Source: a bacterium BMS3Abin02 (GTDB lineage Bacteria; Actinomycetota; Acidimicrobiia; Spongiisociales; UBA4744). From it: 64,000 nucleotides of DNA. The first letter of the stretch is position 1. The number at the start of each line of letters is the position of its first letter. The notes beneath the pieces are model-generated. The model did not search any database and was not told the origin of the DNA. It was given only the letters and a program-made list of their open reading frames with translations. Of this stretch, positions 46,269 through 57,669 are shown one piece after another. Location of the stretch: contig BDSU01000011.1 in NCBI GenBank assembly GCA_002897675.1, positions 124,001 through 188,000 on the forward strand, read 5' to 3'. Position numbers and translations under genes: made by a program.

Positions 46269-47233
46269 GCGTGTTCGTGACCGGCGGCTCCGGCGTCGTC
46301 GGTCGTGAAGTCCTCCGGTTGCTCATCGCCTGCGGAAGGGACGTCGGCGCGCTGGCTCGATCCGACGCATCGGCGAGCGTCGTCGATGGTCTCGGCGCCC
46401 GGGCGATTCGGGGAGACATTCTCGACTATGCGGGTCTCGTCGACGCTATGCGCGGATCGGAAACGGTCTTCCACATCGCGGGGATGAACATGATGTGCGT
46501 CCGGGATCGGGAACCGATGCGGACGGTCAACGTCGACGGCACCCGTAACGTGATTCGGGCCGCGGCCGCCGCAGGAGTCCGAAGAGTGGTCTACACCTCG
46601 TCGGCGGTGACCCTCGGTGAGCGCAGGGGGGAGATCGGCTCCGAATCGAGCCGGCATCGCGGATGGTTCCTGTCCGCATATGAGCGCACGAAGTTCGAGG
46701 CGGAGCATGTGGCACTGGGGGAGCGGACCGGCGTTGAAGTGGTCGCAGTCAACCCGTCATCGGTGCAAGGGCCTGGGCGCGTCACCGGCACCGGCCGTCT
46801 GCTGCTCGCCCTCCTCAACGGCAAGCTCCCATTCGTCATCGACACACGAATCAGCCTCGTGGACATCACCGACTGTGCACGAGGCCACCTGCTCGCTGAA
46901 ACCGAAGGAGTCTCCGGAGAGCGGTATGTGTTGTCGGGGTTCACGATGACCATGGAGCAGGCAGTGGGCATGCTCGGTGACGTGACCGGTGTCCCACTTC
47001 GTGTGCGCACGGTACCTGCATCGTTGGTGGGTCTGGCCGGTCTGGCGACCGAGGCCGTCGGCCGGCTTCGGAAACGGACACCGCCGTTCTGTGCGGAGAT
47101 GGCCCGCGTCATCCGGTTCGGACATGCGTACGACGGATCCAGGGCGACGCGGGAGCTTGGTCTTCGCTACACCGCGCCGCGCGACACGATCGCCAGAACG
47201 GTCGCGTGGTACCGCGAGAACGGCCACCTGTAA
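46265..47233 (+). CDS. NAD-dependent epimerase/dehydratase (extended SDR)
   Basis: This 322-residue protein has an N-terminal Rossmann motif VFVTGGSGVVGREVLRLL (GxxGxxG), VFHIAGMNM, a YTSSAVTLGE active-site serine region and the YERTKFEAE segment with YxxxK. The C-terminal half (FTMTMEQAVGMLGDVTGVPL...) fits the 3beta-HSD/dihydroflavonol-reductase type of extended SDR. The substrate could be a nucleotide sugar, sterol-like or carotenoid compound; none is proven. The GTG at 46265 is coupled to pgsA. A hairpin follows at 47267-47319. Confidence 0.85.
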   Translation: MSVFVTGGSGVVGREVLRLLIACGRDVGALARSDASASVVDGLGARAIRGDILDYAGLVDAMRGSETVFHIAGMNMMCVRDREPMRTVNVDGTRNVIRAAAAAGVRRVVYTSSAVTLGERRGEIGSESSRHRGWFLSAYERTKFEAEHVALGERTGVEVVAVNPSSVQGPGRVTGTGRLLLALLNGKLPFVIDTRISLVDITDCARGHLLAETEGVSGERYVLSGFTMTMEQAVGMLGDVTGVPLRVRTVPASLVGLAGLATEAVGRLRKRTPPFCAEMARVIRFGHAYDGSRATRELGLRYTAPRDTIARTVAWYRENGHL

Positions 47234-47266
47234 CCAGTTTCCGATCGGAGGCCTACACCCCTCACC

Positions 47267-47319
47267 GTTTTCCTGTCAATGCGGGCGTCGGATAGCGACG
47301 CTCCCATTGACAGGAAAAC
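47267..47319. repeat. 53-nt hairpin (15-bp inverted repeat with inner stem)
   Basis: GTTTTCCTGTCAATG (47267-47281) pairs exactly with CATTGACAGGAAAAC (47305-47319), and the interior contains GCGTCG/CGACGC, so nearly the whole block can fold into one long stem. It lies 33 nt after the epimerase stop. It could terminate transcription or be a palindromic mobile element; there is no T-run. Confidence 0.8.
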
Positions 47320-47489
47320 TGGAAGAGTGGCGGCCACCCGACTGGGAGGCTGAACCGTCGCTGGGGGGCATTGCGAAGTATAAGCCGGCTCAGTTCTGGG
47401 GACTCGGATGGCCGCCAGTCGCTACGGTACCCGACAATTGTGCCATCGCGGTGGCAATCCGAGCCGACCCCACCGCGATTTCGTGTCGC

Positions 47490-47495
47490 TAGCCT
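47490..47495 (+). promoter_or_regulatory. Putative leaderless -10 element (mfd)
   Basis: TAGCCT ends 10 nt before the mfd ATG and no Shine-Dalgarno is present. The same hexamer precedes the HIT, HAD-phosphatase and tRNA-Leu genes. Confidence 0.45.
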
Positions 47496-47505
47496 GTGTC
47501 AAACG

Positions 47506-50500
47506 ATGCCGGCGCCACTCAAACACCTCATCCGCGCTTGGCGGCCCGAACTCATACCCCCCGTCCCCGGCCGAGTCGCGGTGGCGACGGCAGGACGCGC
47601 CTTCATGCTCGCCGGCATCGCCTCTCGTGCCGCGGGCCCGCTGCTGGCACTGGTGCCGGGGGAACGAGAGGCTGAAGAGCTCGCAGACGACCTCGGCCTC
47701 TTCACCGAACACGTCGTTCTCCTCCCCGCGTGGGAGACCCTTCCCTTCGAACACGTCTCCCCGAACGAAGAGACGATGGCGAGACGAGCACAGGCACGTC
47801 ACACCCTGACCTGCGGGACACCAGGAGCCGTCATCGTCGCGTCGGCGCGAGCCGCTGCGCAGCGGATCAGTCCTTCACCCGTCGACCCGATCGTCGCCCG
47901 GTCCGGTGACGACGTGCCATTCGACCGGCTCGTGACCGATCTGGGTGCCGCCGGCTACACGCGGGTCGTCCGTGTCGAGGCCCGCGGAGAGTTCACCGTT
48001 CGCGGCGGCATCATCGATGTGTTCCCCGCTCAGGGGGGCGCAGCGATCCGCCTGGACTTCTGGGGTGATCGCGTGGAGAGCGTGCGAACGTTCTCCGTCT
48101 CGTCGCAGCGTTCGGAGCACGACGTGGCCGAACTGGTCGCATATCCGCCCCGGGAGGTGCGCCCGGACGGGGACATGGTCGCGCTCGCAGCCAATCTGGT
48201 TCGTGCCGAGGCATGGGCCGCAGCGACATGGGACCGCATCGCCGAAAGGGTGATGTTTCCCGGGATCGAGTCGTGGCTCCCATGGCTGGCTCCTTCACGA
48301 ACCGTTCTGTCCGAGATGCCGCCCGGCGGGACCATGGTCGTTTTCGACCCGGTTGGGGTCACGGACAGGGCGAGAGAGCTCGCTGCAGAAGAGAGCGACC
48401 TCGCGGAGGCGCTCGCGCCGACCTGGGGTTTCGGTGCGGCGGGCGACCATCCGCTCCTGTATCTGGACCTGCCGATCGAGGATGATCGCGCGCTGTTCGT
48501 TCCGCCCGTCCCCACAGGCCCCGATGACACCGTGGTCCGGGTGAGAGGACTCGATGCGACGCCCGGGGACGTCGACTCCGTGGCCGGAGCGCTCTCTGCG
48601 CTCATCGCATCCGGGACGACGACCGTCGTGGCGATGGACGGCGACGCAGCCGCCGATCGCGTCGCCGGAGTCTTGAGCGCCGGCGGGATCGATCTGCCAC
48701 GAAGGGACCGGTTGGAGGTGGCGGAGTCGGCGGTGCTCGGCACAGGGATCCATCACGGGTTCCGCCTCGTCGACGTCGGCGTCGCCGTGTTCGGGGAGCA
48801 ATCGATTGCCGGTCGTCGAAGAGCACACCGTCGGATCGGCAGGAGGGCACCCGCCGAGACGGCCACGTTCCGCGACCTTCGGGAGGGCGACTACGTCGTG
48901 CACTACCGGCACGGCATCGGCAGATTCGAGGGCCTCGTCGCCAAGACGGTTGCAGGTGTCGAGCGGGACTACCTGATCGTCGCCTACGCGGCCGGTGACA
49001 AGTTGTACGTGCCGACGGACCAGCTGGATGCGATCCGCCGTTACACGGGCGGTGAGAAGCCGAGGGTTTCGAGGATGGGCGGAGCCGACTGGTCGGCGAC
49101 CAAGGCAAGGGTACGCAAGGCGGTCGCGACGATCGCCGAGCAGGTCGTCAGCCTGCATCGTGCGAGGGCGGTCGCGTCGGGCCATGCCTTCGGTCCCGAC
49201 GGTCCTTGGCAGAGCGAACTGGATGCCGCGTTCCCATTCGAGGAGACACCCGATCAGTTGCAGGCGATCGAAGACGTCAAAGTGGACATGCAGTCCGAGC
49301 GGCCGATGGACCGACTCGTTTTTGGCGATGTGGGGTTCGGCAAGACGGAGATCGCGGTGCGGGCCGCGTTTCGCGCGGCCACCGGAGGACGCCAGACCGC
49401 CGTGCTCTGTCCGACGACGCTGCTCGCACAGCAGCACTTCCAGACGTTCACCGAAAGGTTCGACCCGTTCCCGATACGTGTCGCCATGCTCAGCCGTTTC
49501 CTCACTGCAAGAGAGCAGAAGAGCGTCGTGCGCAAACTCGCCACCGGCGAGATCGACGTGGTCATCGGAACGCATCGACTCCTCAGCGAAGACATCCACT
49601 TCAAGGATCTCGGTCTGCTCGTCGTGGACGAAGAGCAGCGATTCGGTGTGGGGGCGAAGGATGCGATCAAAGGCCTACGTGTCGGCGTGGACGTGCTGAC
49701 ACTGACGGCCACACCGATACCTCGCACTCTCGAGATGGCACTCACCGGCATCCGGGACGTGAGCCACATTCGGACCGCGCCGGAAGACCGCCACCCGATC
49801 CTCACCTATGTGGGACCGCTGGAGGAACGGTCCGTGTCGGCTGCGATCCGGCGCGAGCTGCTCAGGGAAGGACAGGTCTTCTACGTGCACAACAGGGTGC
49901 AATCGATCGACCGGGCCGTCGCCAGACTTCGCGAACTGGTTCCGAACGCTCGCTACGCCGTCGTGCACGGGCAGATGAGCGAAGGCCGGCTGGAGCAGGT
50001 GATGCTCGACTTCTGGAATCACCGGTACGACGTGCTCGTCGCCACCACGATCATCGAGTCGGGCCTCGACCTGCCGATGGTCAACACGTTGCTCGTCGAG
50101 CGGGCAGACCTGCTCGGGCTCGCCCAGCTGTACCAGCTCAGAGGAAGGGTCGGGCGGTCCAACCAGCGGGCATACGCCTACCTGTTCCATCCGCCCGAAC
50201 AATCCTTGAGCGAGGAGGCACGGCGGCGGCTGCGCTCGATCGGCGAGCACACCGAACTAGGGTCGGGATTCGACCTGGCATTGCGGGACCTGGAGATCAG
50301 GGGGGCCGGAAGCATCCTCGGCGAAGTGCAGACCGGGCACATCGCCGCCGTCGGCTTCGACCTGTATGCGAGACTCGTCGCAGAAGCGGTCGGGGAGCTC
50401 GAAGGGAGGCCGGCGTCTGAAGACCGTCCGGCGGAAGTCCGCATCGAGATTCCCGTCAACGCCTACCTCGCCGAGGAGTTCCTTCCCGATCAGGAAGCCC

Positions 50501-50883
50501 GGTTGGAGGCCTACCGCCGTCTCGCCACCGCCACGACCGTGGGCGAAGTGGCCGATGTCGCCGCCGAGTGGAGAGATCGCTACGGGCCATGGCCGGAGGC
50601 CGTCGACGCGCTCTTGGCGGTGGCGGAACTTCGGGCAGAGGCGCTGCGCGTCGGTCTCGGCGAGATCGTCTCGCTCGGACGCGAGGTGCGATTCGCCCCG
50701 GTCGACCTGTCCGTGTCGCAAGAGGTCAGGCTCCAGCGCATCGCCCCGAAGGCGGTGTTGCGCGCCGCCGAGAGTGCGCTGTTCCTACCTTCGCCACCGC
50801 CCGACCGGACCGTCGGGGTGCTCAGCGACTTCGTCCGCCGGATGTGGCCCGATGCTCGCGATGACACGACCCGACAGAAGTAG
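47506..50883 (+). CDS. mfd: Transcription-repair coupling factor Mfd
   Basis: This 1125-residue SF2 translocase removes stalled RNA polymerase and recruits UvrA. It has an N-terminal UvrB-like region (GPLLALVPGEREAEELADDLG, PAWETLPFEHVSPNEETMARR) and a CarD-like RNA-polymerase interaction domain (LREGDYVVHYRHGIGRFEG...YAAGDKLYVPTDQL). The RecG-like motor has Walker A FGDVGFGKTEIA near residue 605, VVDEEQRFGVGAKD near 706, TATPIPRTLEM, GRVGRSNQRAYAYL and a C-terminal TRCF domain. Length and order are normal. The ATG at 47506 fits the conserved start. Confidence 0.96.
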   Translation: MPAPLKHLIRAWRPELIPPVPGRVAVATAGRAFMLAGIASRAAGPLLALVPGEREAEELADDLGLFTEHVVLLPAWETLPFEHVSPNEETMARRAQARHTLTCGTPGAVIVASARAAAQRISPSPVDPIVARSGDDVPFDRLVTDLGAAGYTRVVRVEARGEFTVRGGIIDVFPAQGGAAIRLDFWGDRVESVRTFSVSSQRSEHDVAELVAYPPREVRPDGDMVALAANLVRAEAWAAATWDRIAERVMFPGIESWLPWLAPSRTVLSEMPPGGTMVVFDPVGVTDRARELAAEESDLAEALAPTWGFGAAGDHPLLYLDLPIEDDRALFVPPVPTGPDDTVVRVRGLDATPGDVDSVAGALSALIASGTTTVVAMDGDAAADRVAGVLSAGGIDLPRRDRLEVAESAVLGTGIHHGFRLVDVGVAVFGEQSIAGRRRAHRRIGRRAPAETATFRDLREGDYVVHYRHGIGRFEGLVAKTVAGVERDYLIVAYAAGDKLYVPTDQLDAIRRYTGGEKPRVSRMGGADWSATKARVRKAVATIAEQVVSLHRARAVASGHAFGPDGPWQSELDAAFPFEETPDQLQAIEDVKVDMQSERPMDRLVFGDVGFGKTEIAVRAAFRAATGGRQTAVLCPTTLLAQQHFQTFTERFDPFPIRVAMLSRFLTAREQKSVVRKLATGEIDVVIGTHRLLSEDIHFKDLGLLVVDEEQRFGVGAKDAIKGLRVGVDVLTLTATPIPRTLEMALTGIRDVSHIRTAPEDRHPILTYVGPLEERSVSAAIRRELLREGQVFYVHNRVQSIDRAVARLRELVPNARYAVVHGQMSEGRLEQVMLDFWNHRYDVLVATTIIESGLDLPMVNTLLVERADLLGLAQLYQLRGRVGRSNQRAYAYLFHPPEQSLSEEARRRLRSIGEHTELGSGFDLALRDLEIRGAGSILGEVQTGHIAAVGFDLYARLVAEAVGELEGRPASEDRPAEVRIEIPVNAYLAEEFLPDQEARLEAYRRLATATTVGEVADVAAEWRDRYGPWPEAVDALLAVAELRAEALRVGLGEIVSLGREVRFAPVDLSVSQEVRLQRIAPKAVLRAAESALFLPSPPPDRTVGVLSDFVRRMWPDARDDTTRQK

Positions 50884-50914
50884 GCAGATCACTTTCTTGC
50901 TTGCCGTGCCCGCC

Positions 50915-50946
50915 GCCTACTATTCGGCCTCCCCTGCCTACTATTC
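50915..50946 (+). repeat. Direct repeat GCCTACTATTC (two copies)
   Basis: GCCTACTATTC occurs at 50915-50925 and 50936-50946, 21 bp apart (two helical turns), in the short gap before the PpiC lipoprotein gene. The spacing fits a regulator dimer site. Confidence 0.45.
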
Positions 50947-50968
50947 CACAGTCAGAAAGGTGAAACCC

Positions 50969-51876
50969 GTGCGCAAGCTTCTCGTTCTCGTCTTCATCGT
51001 CGCCCTCGTGGCCTCGGCGTGTTCCGGTTCGGGCAAGGCCGTCGCAACCGTCAACGGCCTTCCGGTCACTCTCGGCGACGTCGAGGACCTTGCGCCGCCG
51101 AGTGACACCATGGACACCGCGACCTTCGGCAACAACCTGAGAAACCTCATTGTCGAACAGGTCGTTCTCCAGGCAGCACAGCAAGAGTGGAATCTCTCGT
51201 TCGACACCGCCACCATCGACGACCAGTACAACCAGTTGGTGAGTTCCATCGACGGCGATGTCGATCAGTACCTTTCCGACAAGGGCATTACGCCGGGGAC
51301 GCTTCGTCACGTCGCAATCCAGCAGTTGCTCGGCAAAGCCATCGACGATCGGCTTTCCGCTCAGTTGGGACCGATCTCCGATGCGGATCTGCAGACCGCC
51401 TACGAGGGAGCGAAGCAGGCCCAGGCCAACGTGTGCGCCCACCACATCCTCGTCGCCACCGAGGAGGAGGCGAACGCCGTGATCGATCGGATCAATGCAG
51501 GAGAAAGCTTCGAGGACATCGCCGCCGAACTCTCGATCGACACGAACTCCGGCCCGCAGGGCGGCGACCTGGGTTGTGGAGCTCCTTCGAAGTACGTGCC
51601 CACGTTTGCACAAGCCATTCTCGACGCGCCCGTCGGAGAGCTGTACGGGCCGGTCCAGACGGAGTACGGGTTCCACGTGATCCGGGTCGATTCACGTGAG
51701 GTGCCCGCATTCGAGGATGTCAAGAGCCAACTCGAAGAACAGGTCAAGAGCCAGCAGGGCGCAACGTTGTTCAAGGACTGGATCACGAGCAAGCTCGATG
51801 CGGCCACGATCGAAGTCGATTCCAAGTACGGCACCTGGTCTGGAGCGCCCGACTACGCGATCAGCCCATCGGCCTG

Positions 51877-51877
<1 letters not shown>
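50969..51877 (+). CDS. PpiC/SurA-like peptidyl-prolyl isomerase lipoprotein
   Basis: This 302-residue protein has a lipoprotein signal (RKLLVLVFIVALVASAC, lipobox VASAC) and a SurA-N-like helical domain. A parvulin rotamase domain follows: VCAHHILVATEEEANAVIDR, FEDIAAELSIDTNSGPQGGDLGC, and VPTFAQAILDAPVGELYGPVQT with FHVIRVDS. It is probably an extracytoplasmic folding catalyst for secreted proteins. The GTG at 50969 is chosen because AGAAAGG lies 8 nt upstream. It overlaps mazG by 1 nt. Confidence 0.88.
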
Positions 51878-55016
<3,139 letters not shown>

Positions 55017-55020
<4 letters not shown>

Positions 55021-55535
55021 TGGACGACCAGCAGGTGGTAGCGCTGCAATTGAAGCGCCCTCTGCGTGCAGCGGTCGAGGTCGTCCACCGATGCCCGCTC
55101 GGTTTGCCGGTCGTCGTCGCCGTGCCGCCGCTACTCGACGACGGAACGCCGTTCCCGACCCGCTACTGGCTGTGCTGTCCCGTTGCGCGTGCCCGTGTCG
55201 GAAGGATCGAATCGGCGGGAGGCGTCAGGGCGATGGACCGTCGCATACGTCACGATACGGCGTTTGCCGCCGCGATGGCCGAAGCGAACCGACGCTACGC
55301 GGCCGAGCGCGACGCGTTGATTCCGGACGGGGTGACACTTCGACCGACGGGCGGGGTTGCGGGTGGTTCGGGAGGTGTGAAGTGCCTCCACGCCCACTAC
55401 GCGGATCATCGCGCAGGCAACGCCAACCCGGTGGGGGAGCTGGTCGCGCCGTGGGTCGAGCCGCTCGACTGCGCCGTGCCGTGCGTGGCCGGCGATCCTG
55501 CAGAGATCAACCCCGCCTGGTCTGAGCCGCGCTGA
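55017..55535 (+). CDS. DUF501 protein
   Basis: This 172-residue conserved actinobacterial protein of unknown function follows FtsB. Signature segments are CPLGLPVVVAVPPLLDDGTPFPTRYWL, CCPVARARVGRIESAGG, VKCLHAHYADHRAGNANPVGE and the closing DCAVPCVAG. The cysteine- and histidine-rich KCLHAHYAD suggests a metal site. The start is one of two adjacent ATGs (55017 or 55020), overlapping the upstream stop. Position after eno and ftsB supports the family call. Confidence 0.9.
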
Positions 55536-55565
55536 ACCTTTCGTTCTTGTGACGATCGGGTCGGA

Positions 55566-56078
55566 TTATTCCGGTGATGCGTCACGAGCACGGGAGGATG
55601 CGGCCCGCAACCGCGCCCACGTGACAGTGAGGTCCTCGGGGAGGACCCTGGTGTCTCCGACGGTGGTCATGAAGTTCGCATCTCCCGACCAGCGGGGCAC
55701 GAGGTGGAGATGGAAGTGGCCCGGCACGCCCGCTCCGGCCACCCGGCCGAGGTTGGCGCCGAGGTTGTAGCCGTCAGGGTGCATGGCCGTGTCGATGGCG
55801 TCCATGGCGTTGCCGAGGAGCCGCCAGAGGTCCGCCTGTTCGTCGGCATTCAACTCGGCGGGTCCTTCGATGTGCCGGTACGGGGCCACCATCACGTGGC
55901 CGGTCGTGTACGGATACCGGTTGAGTACGGCGAACCCGAACGCTCCACGTTCGAGGATCAGCGTCTCCTCATCGTCGCCGGCGGGCAGCCGGCAGAAGAG
56001 GCATCCGTCGGCGTCGGGTTCGCCGGCGGTGACGATGTATTCGCTCCTCCAACCGGCCCACAGCATGTCCCAGGGCAT
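55566..56078 (-). CDS. HIT-domain nucleotide hydrolase/phosphorylase
   Basis: This 170-residue histidine-triad protein has the catalytic motif HFHLHLVPRW (HxHxHxx) near residue 127. It carries CLFCRL near the N-terminus and FAVLNRYPYTTGHVMVAPYRHI. This long actinobacterial type is related to AP4A phosphorylases. The ATG at 56078 has a TAGCCT hexamer 6 nt upstream and no Shine-Dalgarno, so it is probably leaderless. It acts in the cytoplasm on dinucleoside polyphosphates or AMP esters (inference). The palindrome at 56114 lies just upstream. Confidence 0.92.
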   Translation of the reverse strand: MPWDMLWAGWRSEYIVTAGEPDADGCLFCRLPAGDDEETLILERGAFGFAVLNRYPYTTGHVMVAPYRHIEGPAELNADEQADLWRLLGNAMDAIDTAMHPDGYNLGANLGRVAGAGVPGHFHLHLVPRWSGDANFMTTVGDTRVLPEDLTVTWARLRAASSRARDASPE

Positions 56079-56084
56079 GATCGG

Positions 56085-56090
56085 AGGCTA
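56085..56090 (-). promoter_or_regulatory. Putative leaderless -10 element (HIT gene)
   Basis: TAGCCT on the minus strand ends 6 nt before the HIT gene ATG, with no Shine-Dalgarno present. The palindrome at 56114-56170 begins about 23 bp upstream. Confidence 0.5.
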
Positions 56091-56113
56091 CTCGCTCTTC
56101 CCCCCCGAAGACA

Positions 56114-56170
56114 CTGCGAACCCTGGGCTCAGGGGGGTCCCCAGGACCCCTACGAGCCCAGGGTTCGCAG
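56114..56170. repeat. Long palindromic element D (17-bp stem)
   Basis: CTGCGAACCCTGGGCTC (56114-56130) and its perfect complement (56154-56170) enclose a 23-nt loop that can itself fold through GGGGTCC and GGACCCC. The element is closely related to the one at 57605-57669, with a compensated stem change (CCTGGG for CCCAGGG arms). Its right arm lies directly upstream of the tRNA-Leu -10 element. Confidence 0.9.
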
Positions 56171-56175
56171 GTTGG

Positions 56176-56181
56176 TAGCCT
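56176..56181 (+). promoter_or_regulatory. Putative -10 element of tRNA-Leu
   Basis: TAGCCT lies 9 nt before the mature tRNA-Leu 5' end. The -35 zone (around 56153-56158) falls in the right arm of palindrome D. Confidence 0.5.
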
Positions 56182-56190
56182 CTTGGTACT

Positions 56191-56278
56191 GCCCGGGTGA
56201 CGGAACAGGTAGACGTGGCGGACTTAAAATCCGCTGCCCTTCGAGGGCGTGTGGGTTCGAATCCCGCCCCGGGCACCA
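56191..56278 (+). tRNA. tRNA-Leu (anticodon TAA)
   Basis: A class II tRNA with a long variable arm. The acceptor arm is GCCCGGG with CCCGGGC and discriminator A, the anticodon stem GCGGA/TCCGC encloses CTTAAAA with anticodon TAA, the variable arm contains GCCCTTCGAGGGC, and the T arm is GTGGGTTCGAATCCCGC. Unlike the other two tRNAs here, the 3' CCA is encoded (56276-56278). It reads TTA codons, which are rare in GC-rich actinobacteria. Confidence 0.95.
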
Positions 56279-56291
56279 GGAGGCACCACAC

Positions 56292-56939
56292 ATGGCCGAC
56301 GATCGCGACGACGCCTACTCGCGTGTGGCGCGCCGGTACGACCGCTTCATCGGACCGCTCGTGCGCCGGCTGCGCGGCATCGGCCTCGAGCTGTACCCAC
56401 CTCGACCGGGGACGGCCGTCCTCGACGTCGGCTGCGGCACAGGGGCGCAGCTCGCCGCATACCAGCAGGCAGGCTGTCATGTGTCGTGTGTCGATCCTTC
56501 CTCGGCCATGCTGAGCGTTGCCCGGCGACGGCTCGGCGACGAAGCGGACATCCAGGAAGGAGACGCCACCGCGCTTCCCTACGAGGACGGGACGTTCGAC
56601 CTCGCCACGATCTCGTTCGTGCTGCACGAGCTGCCTTCCGTGGACCGTGCGGCAATCATGGGGGAGATGCGAAGGGTCCTCAAGCCCGAAGGGCGTATCC
56701 TGGTCGTCGACTTCTTGCCGGGCCCCTACCGAGGGCTCAAGGCGCTCCTCGTGCGGTTCGGGATCGTCGCCATCGAGTTCGCTGCCGGACGTGACCACTG
56801 GCGCAACCATCGGGACTTCCTCGCTCGCGGGGCCCTGGCGGCGCTGGCCGACGCGCAGCACCTCTCGGTTCGCGAGCAGCGGGTCGCCGGTGGGGGAACC
56901 ATCGGCGTGTCTCTGCTGGCTGCCCGCCGGGTCTCCTAG
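56292..56939 (+). CDS. Class I SAM-dependent methyltransferase
   Basis: This 215-residue Rossmann-fold methyltransferase has the SAM-binding motif VLDVGCGTGAQLAAYQQ (DVGCGTG near residue 42), the acidic CVDPSSAML end of strand 2, EGDATALPYEDGTFD with the DATALP motif, and FVLHELP. It falls in the UbiE/Methyltransf_11 group. It starts 13 nt after the tRNA-Leu CCA; its Shine-Dalgarno AGGAGG begins on the final A of that CCA, so the gene is probably read from the tRNA transcript. The last 4 nt overlap the convergent PEBP gene. The substrate is unknown. Confidence 0.88.
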   Translation: MADDRDDAYSRVARRYDRFIGPLVRRLRGIGLELYPPRPGTAVLDVGCGTGAQLAAYQQAGCHVSCVDPSSAMLSVARRRLGDEADIQEGDATALPYEDGTFDLATISFVLHELPSVDRAAIMGEMRRVLKPEGRILVVDFLPGPYRGLKALLVRFGIVAIEFAAGRDHWRNHRDFLARGALAALADAQHLSVREQRVAGGGTIGVSLLAARRVS

Positions 56940-57556
56940 CGCAGTCGGGGATTCAGCGAGTACGTGCCGGTCGTCGAGGCACTTGCCAGGACGTGCCCGT
57001 CGATCGCCTCGCGCACGTCCGCTCCGGAGAACGCGCCGTCGACGGCCAGGTGGTGGACGTCGAGCGCATACACGGTGAAGATGTAATGGTGCACGAGTGA
57101 GTCGTTCCACGGGGGGCACGGCCCGTCGTAGCCGTAGTAGTCCCCGGCCATGTTCTCGTCGCCGGCGAACCAGTTCGTGTAGTCGTTGATGCCGTGGCGA
57201 CCGAACGGCGCCGTCTCCTCCTTGCCGCGAGGAACGACACCATCGGAGCAGGAGCCCTCGGCAATCCCATCCATGGTCGGGTCGATGTCGACGAGGACCC
57301 AGTGGAAGAAGTTGGTGCGCGGAAGGTCCGGTGGCACCTCACGGCCCTCCTTGTTGACGTCGTCGGGCTTGGTCGGGACGACGGGGTCGTGGCAGATCAA
57401 CGCCAGCGACTGCGTTCCCTCCGGAAGATCCGTCCAGGTCAGCGCCGGATTCCGGTTCGGTCCGAATGTCGCGTGCGTGTCGGGATCCGGCACGCAGAAG
57501 GCAAGATCGCCGGGGATCGGATGACCGTCTTTGAAATTCGAACTACTCAATCGCAT
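56936..57556 (-). CDS. YbhB/YbcL-like phosphatidylethanolamine-binding protein
   Basis: This 206-residue PEBP (Raf kinase inhibitor-like) protein has the ligand-site pattern HATFGPNRNPALTWTDLPEGTQSLALICHDP and the motif FFHWVLVDIDPTMDGIAEG. YGYDGPCPPWNDSLVHHYIFTVYALDV carries the GPxPP and H-x-Y/F conserved residues. No signal peptide is visible, so it is probably cytoplasmic. The ATG at 57556 has GGAGGTGA upstream. Bacterial members have unclear ligands. Confidence 0.9.
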   Translation of the reverse strand: MRLSSSNFKDGHPIPGDLAFCVPDPDTHATFGPNRNPALTWTDLPEGTQSLALICHDPVVPTKPDDVNKEGREVPPDLPRTNFFHWVLVDIDPTMDGIAEGSCSDGVVPRGKEETAPFGRHGINDYTNWFAGDENMAGDYYGYDGPCPPWNDSLVHHYIFTVYALDVHHLAVDGAFSGADVREAIDGHVLASASTTGTYSLNPRLR

Positions 57557-57604
57557 GAGATCACCTCCATGTCGGAGGCTAGCGCCGTCACCCTCAACGA
57601 GCCT

Positions 57605-57669
57605 GATCCTGCGAACCCAGGGCTCAGGGGTGCGCTGAGCGCAACTGCGAGCCCTGGGTTCGCAGGATC
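57605..57669. repeat. Long palindromic element E (21-bp stem)
   Basis: GATCCTGCGAACCCAGGGCTC (57605-57625) pairs perfectly with 57649-57669 around a 23-nt loop. It is a relative of element D at 56114. Its right half encodes the last residues and stop of the P-type ATPase gene. Confidence 0.9.
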
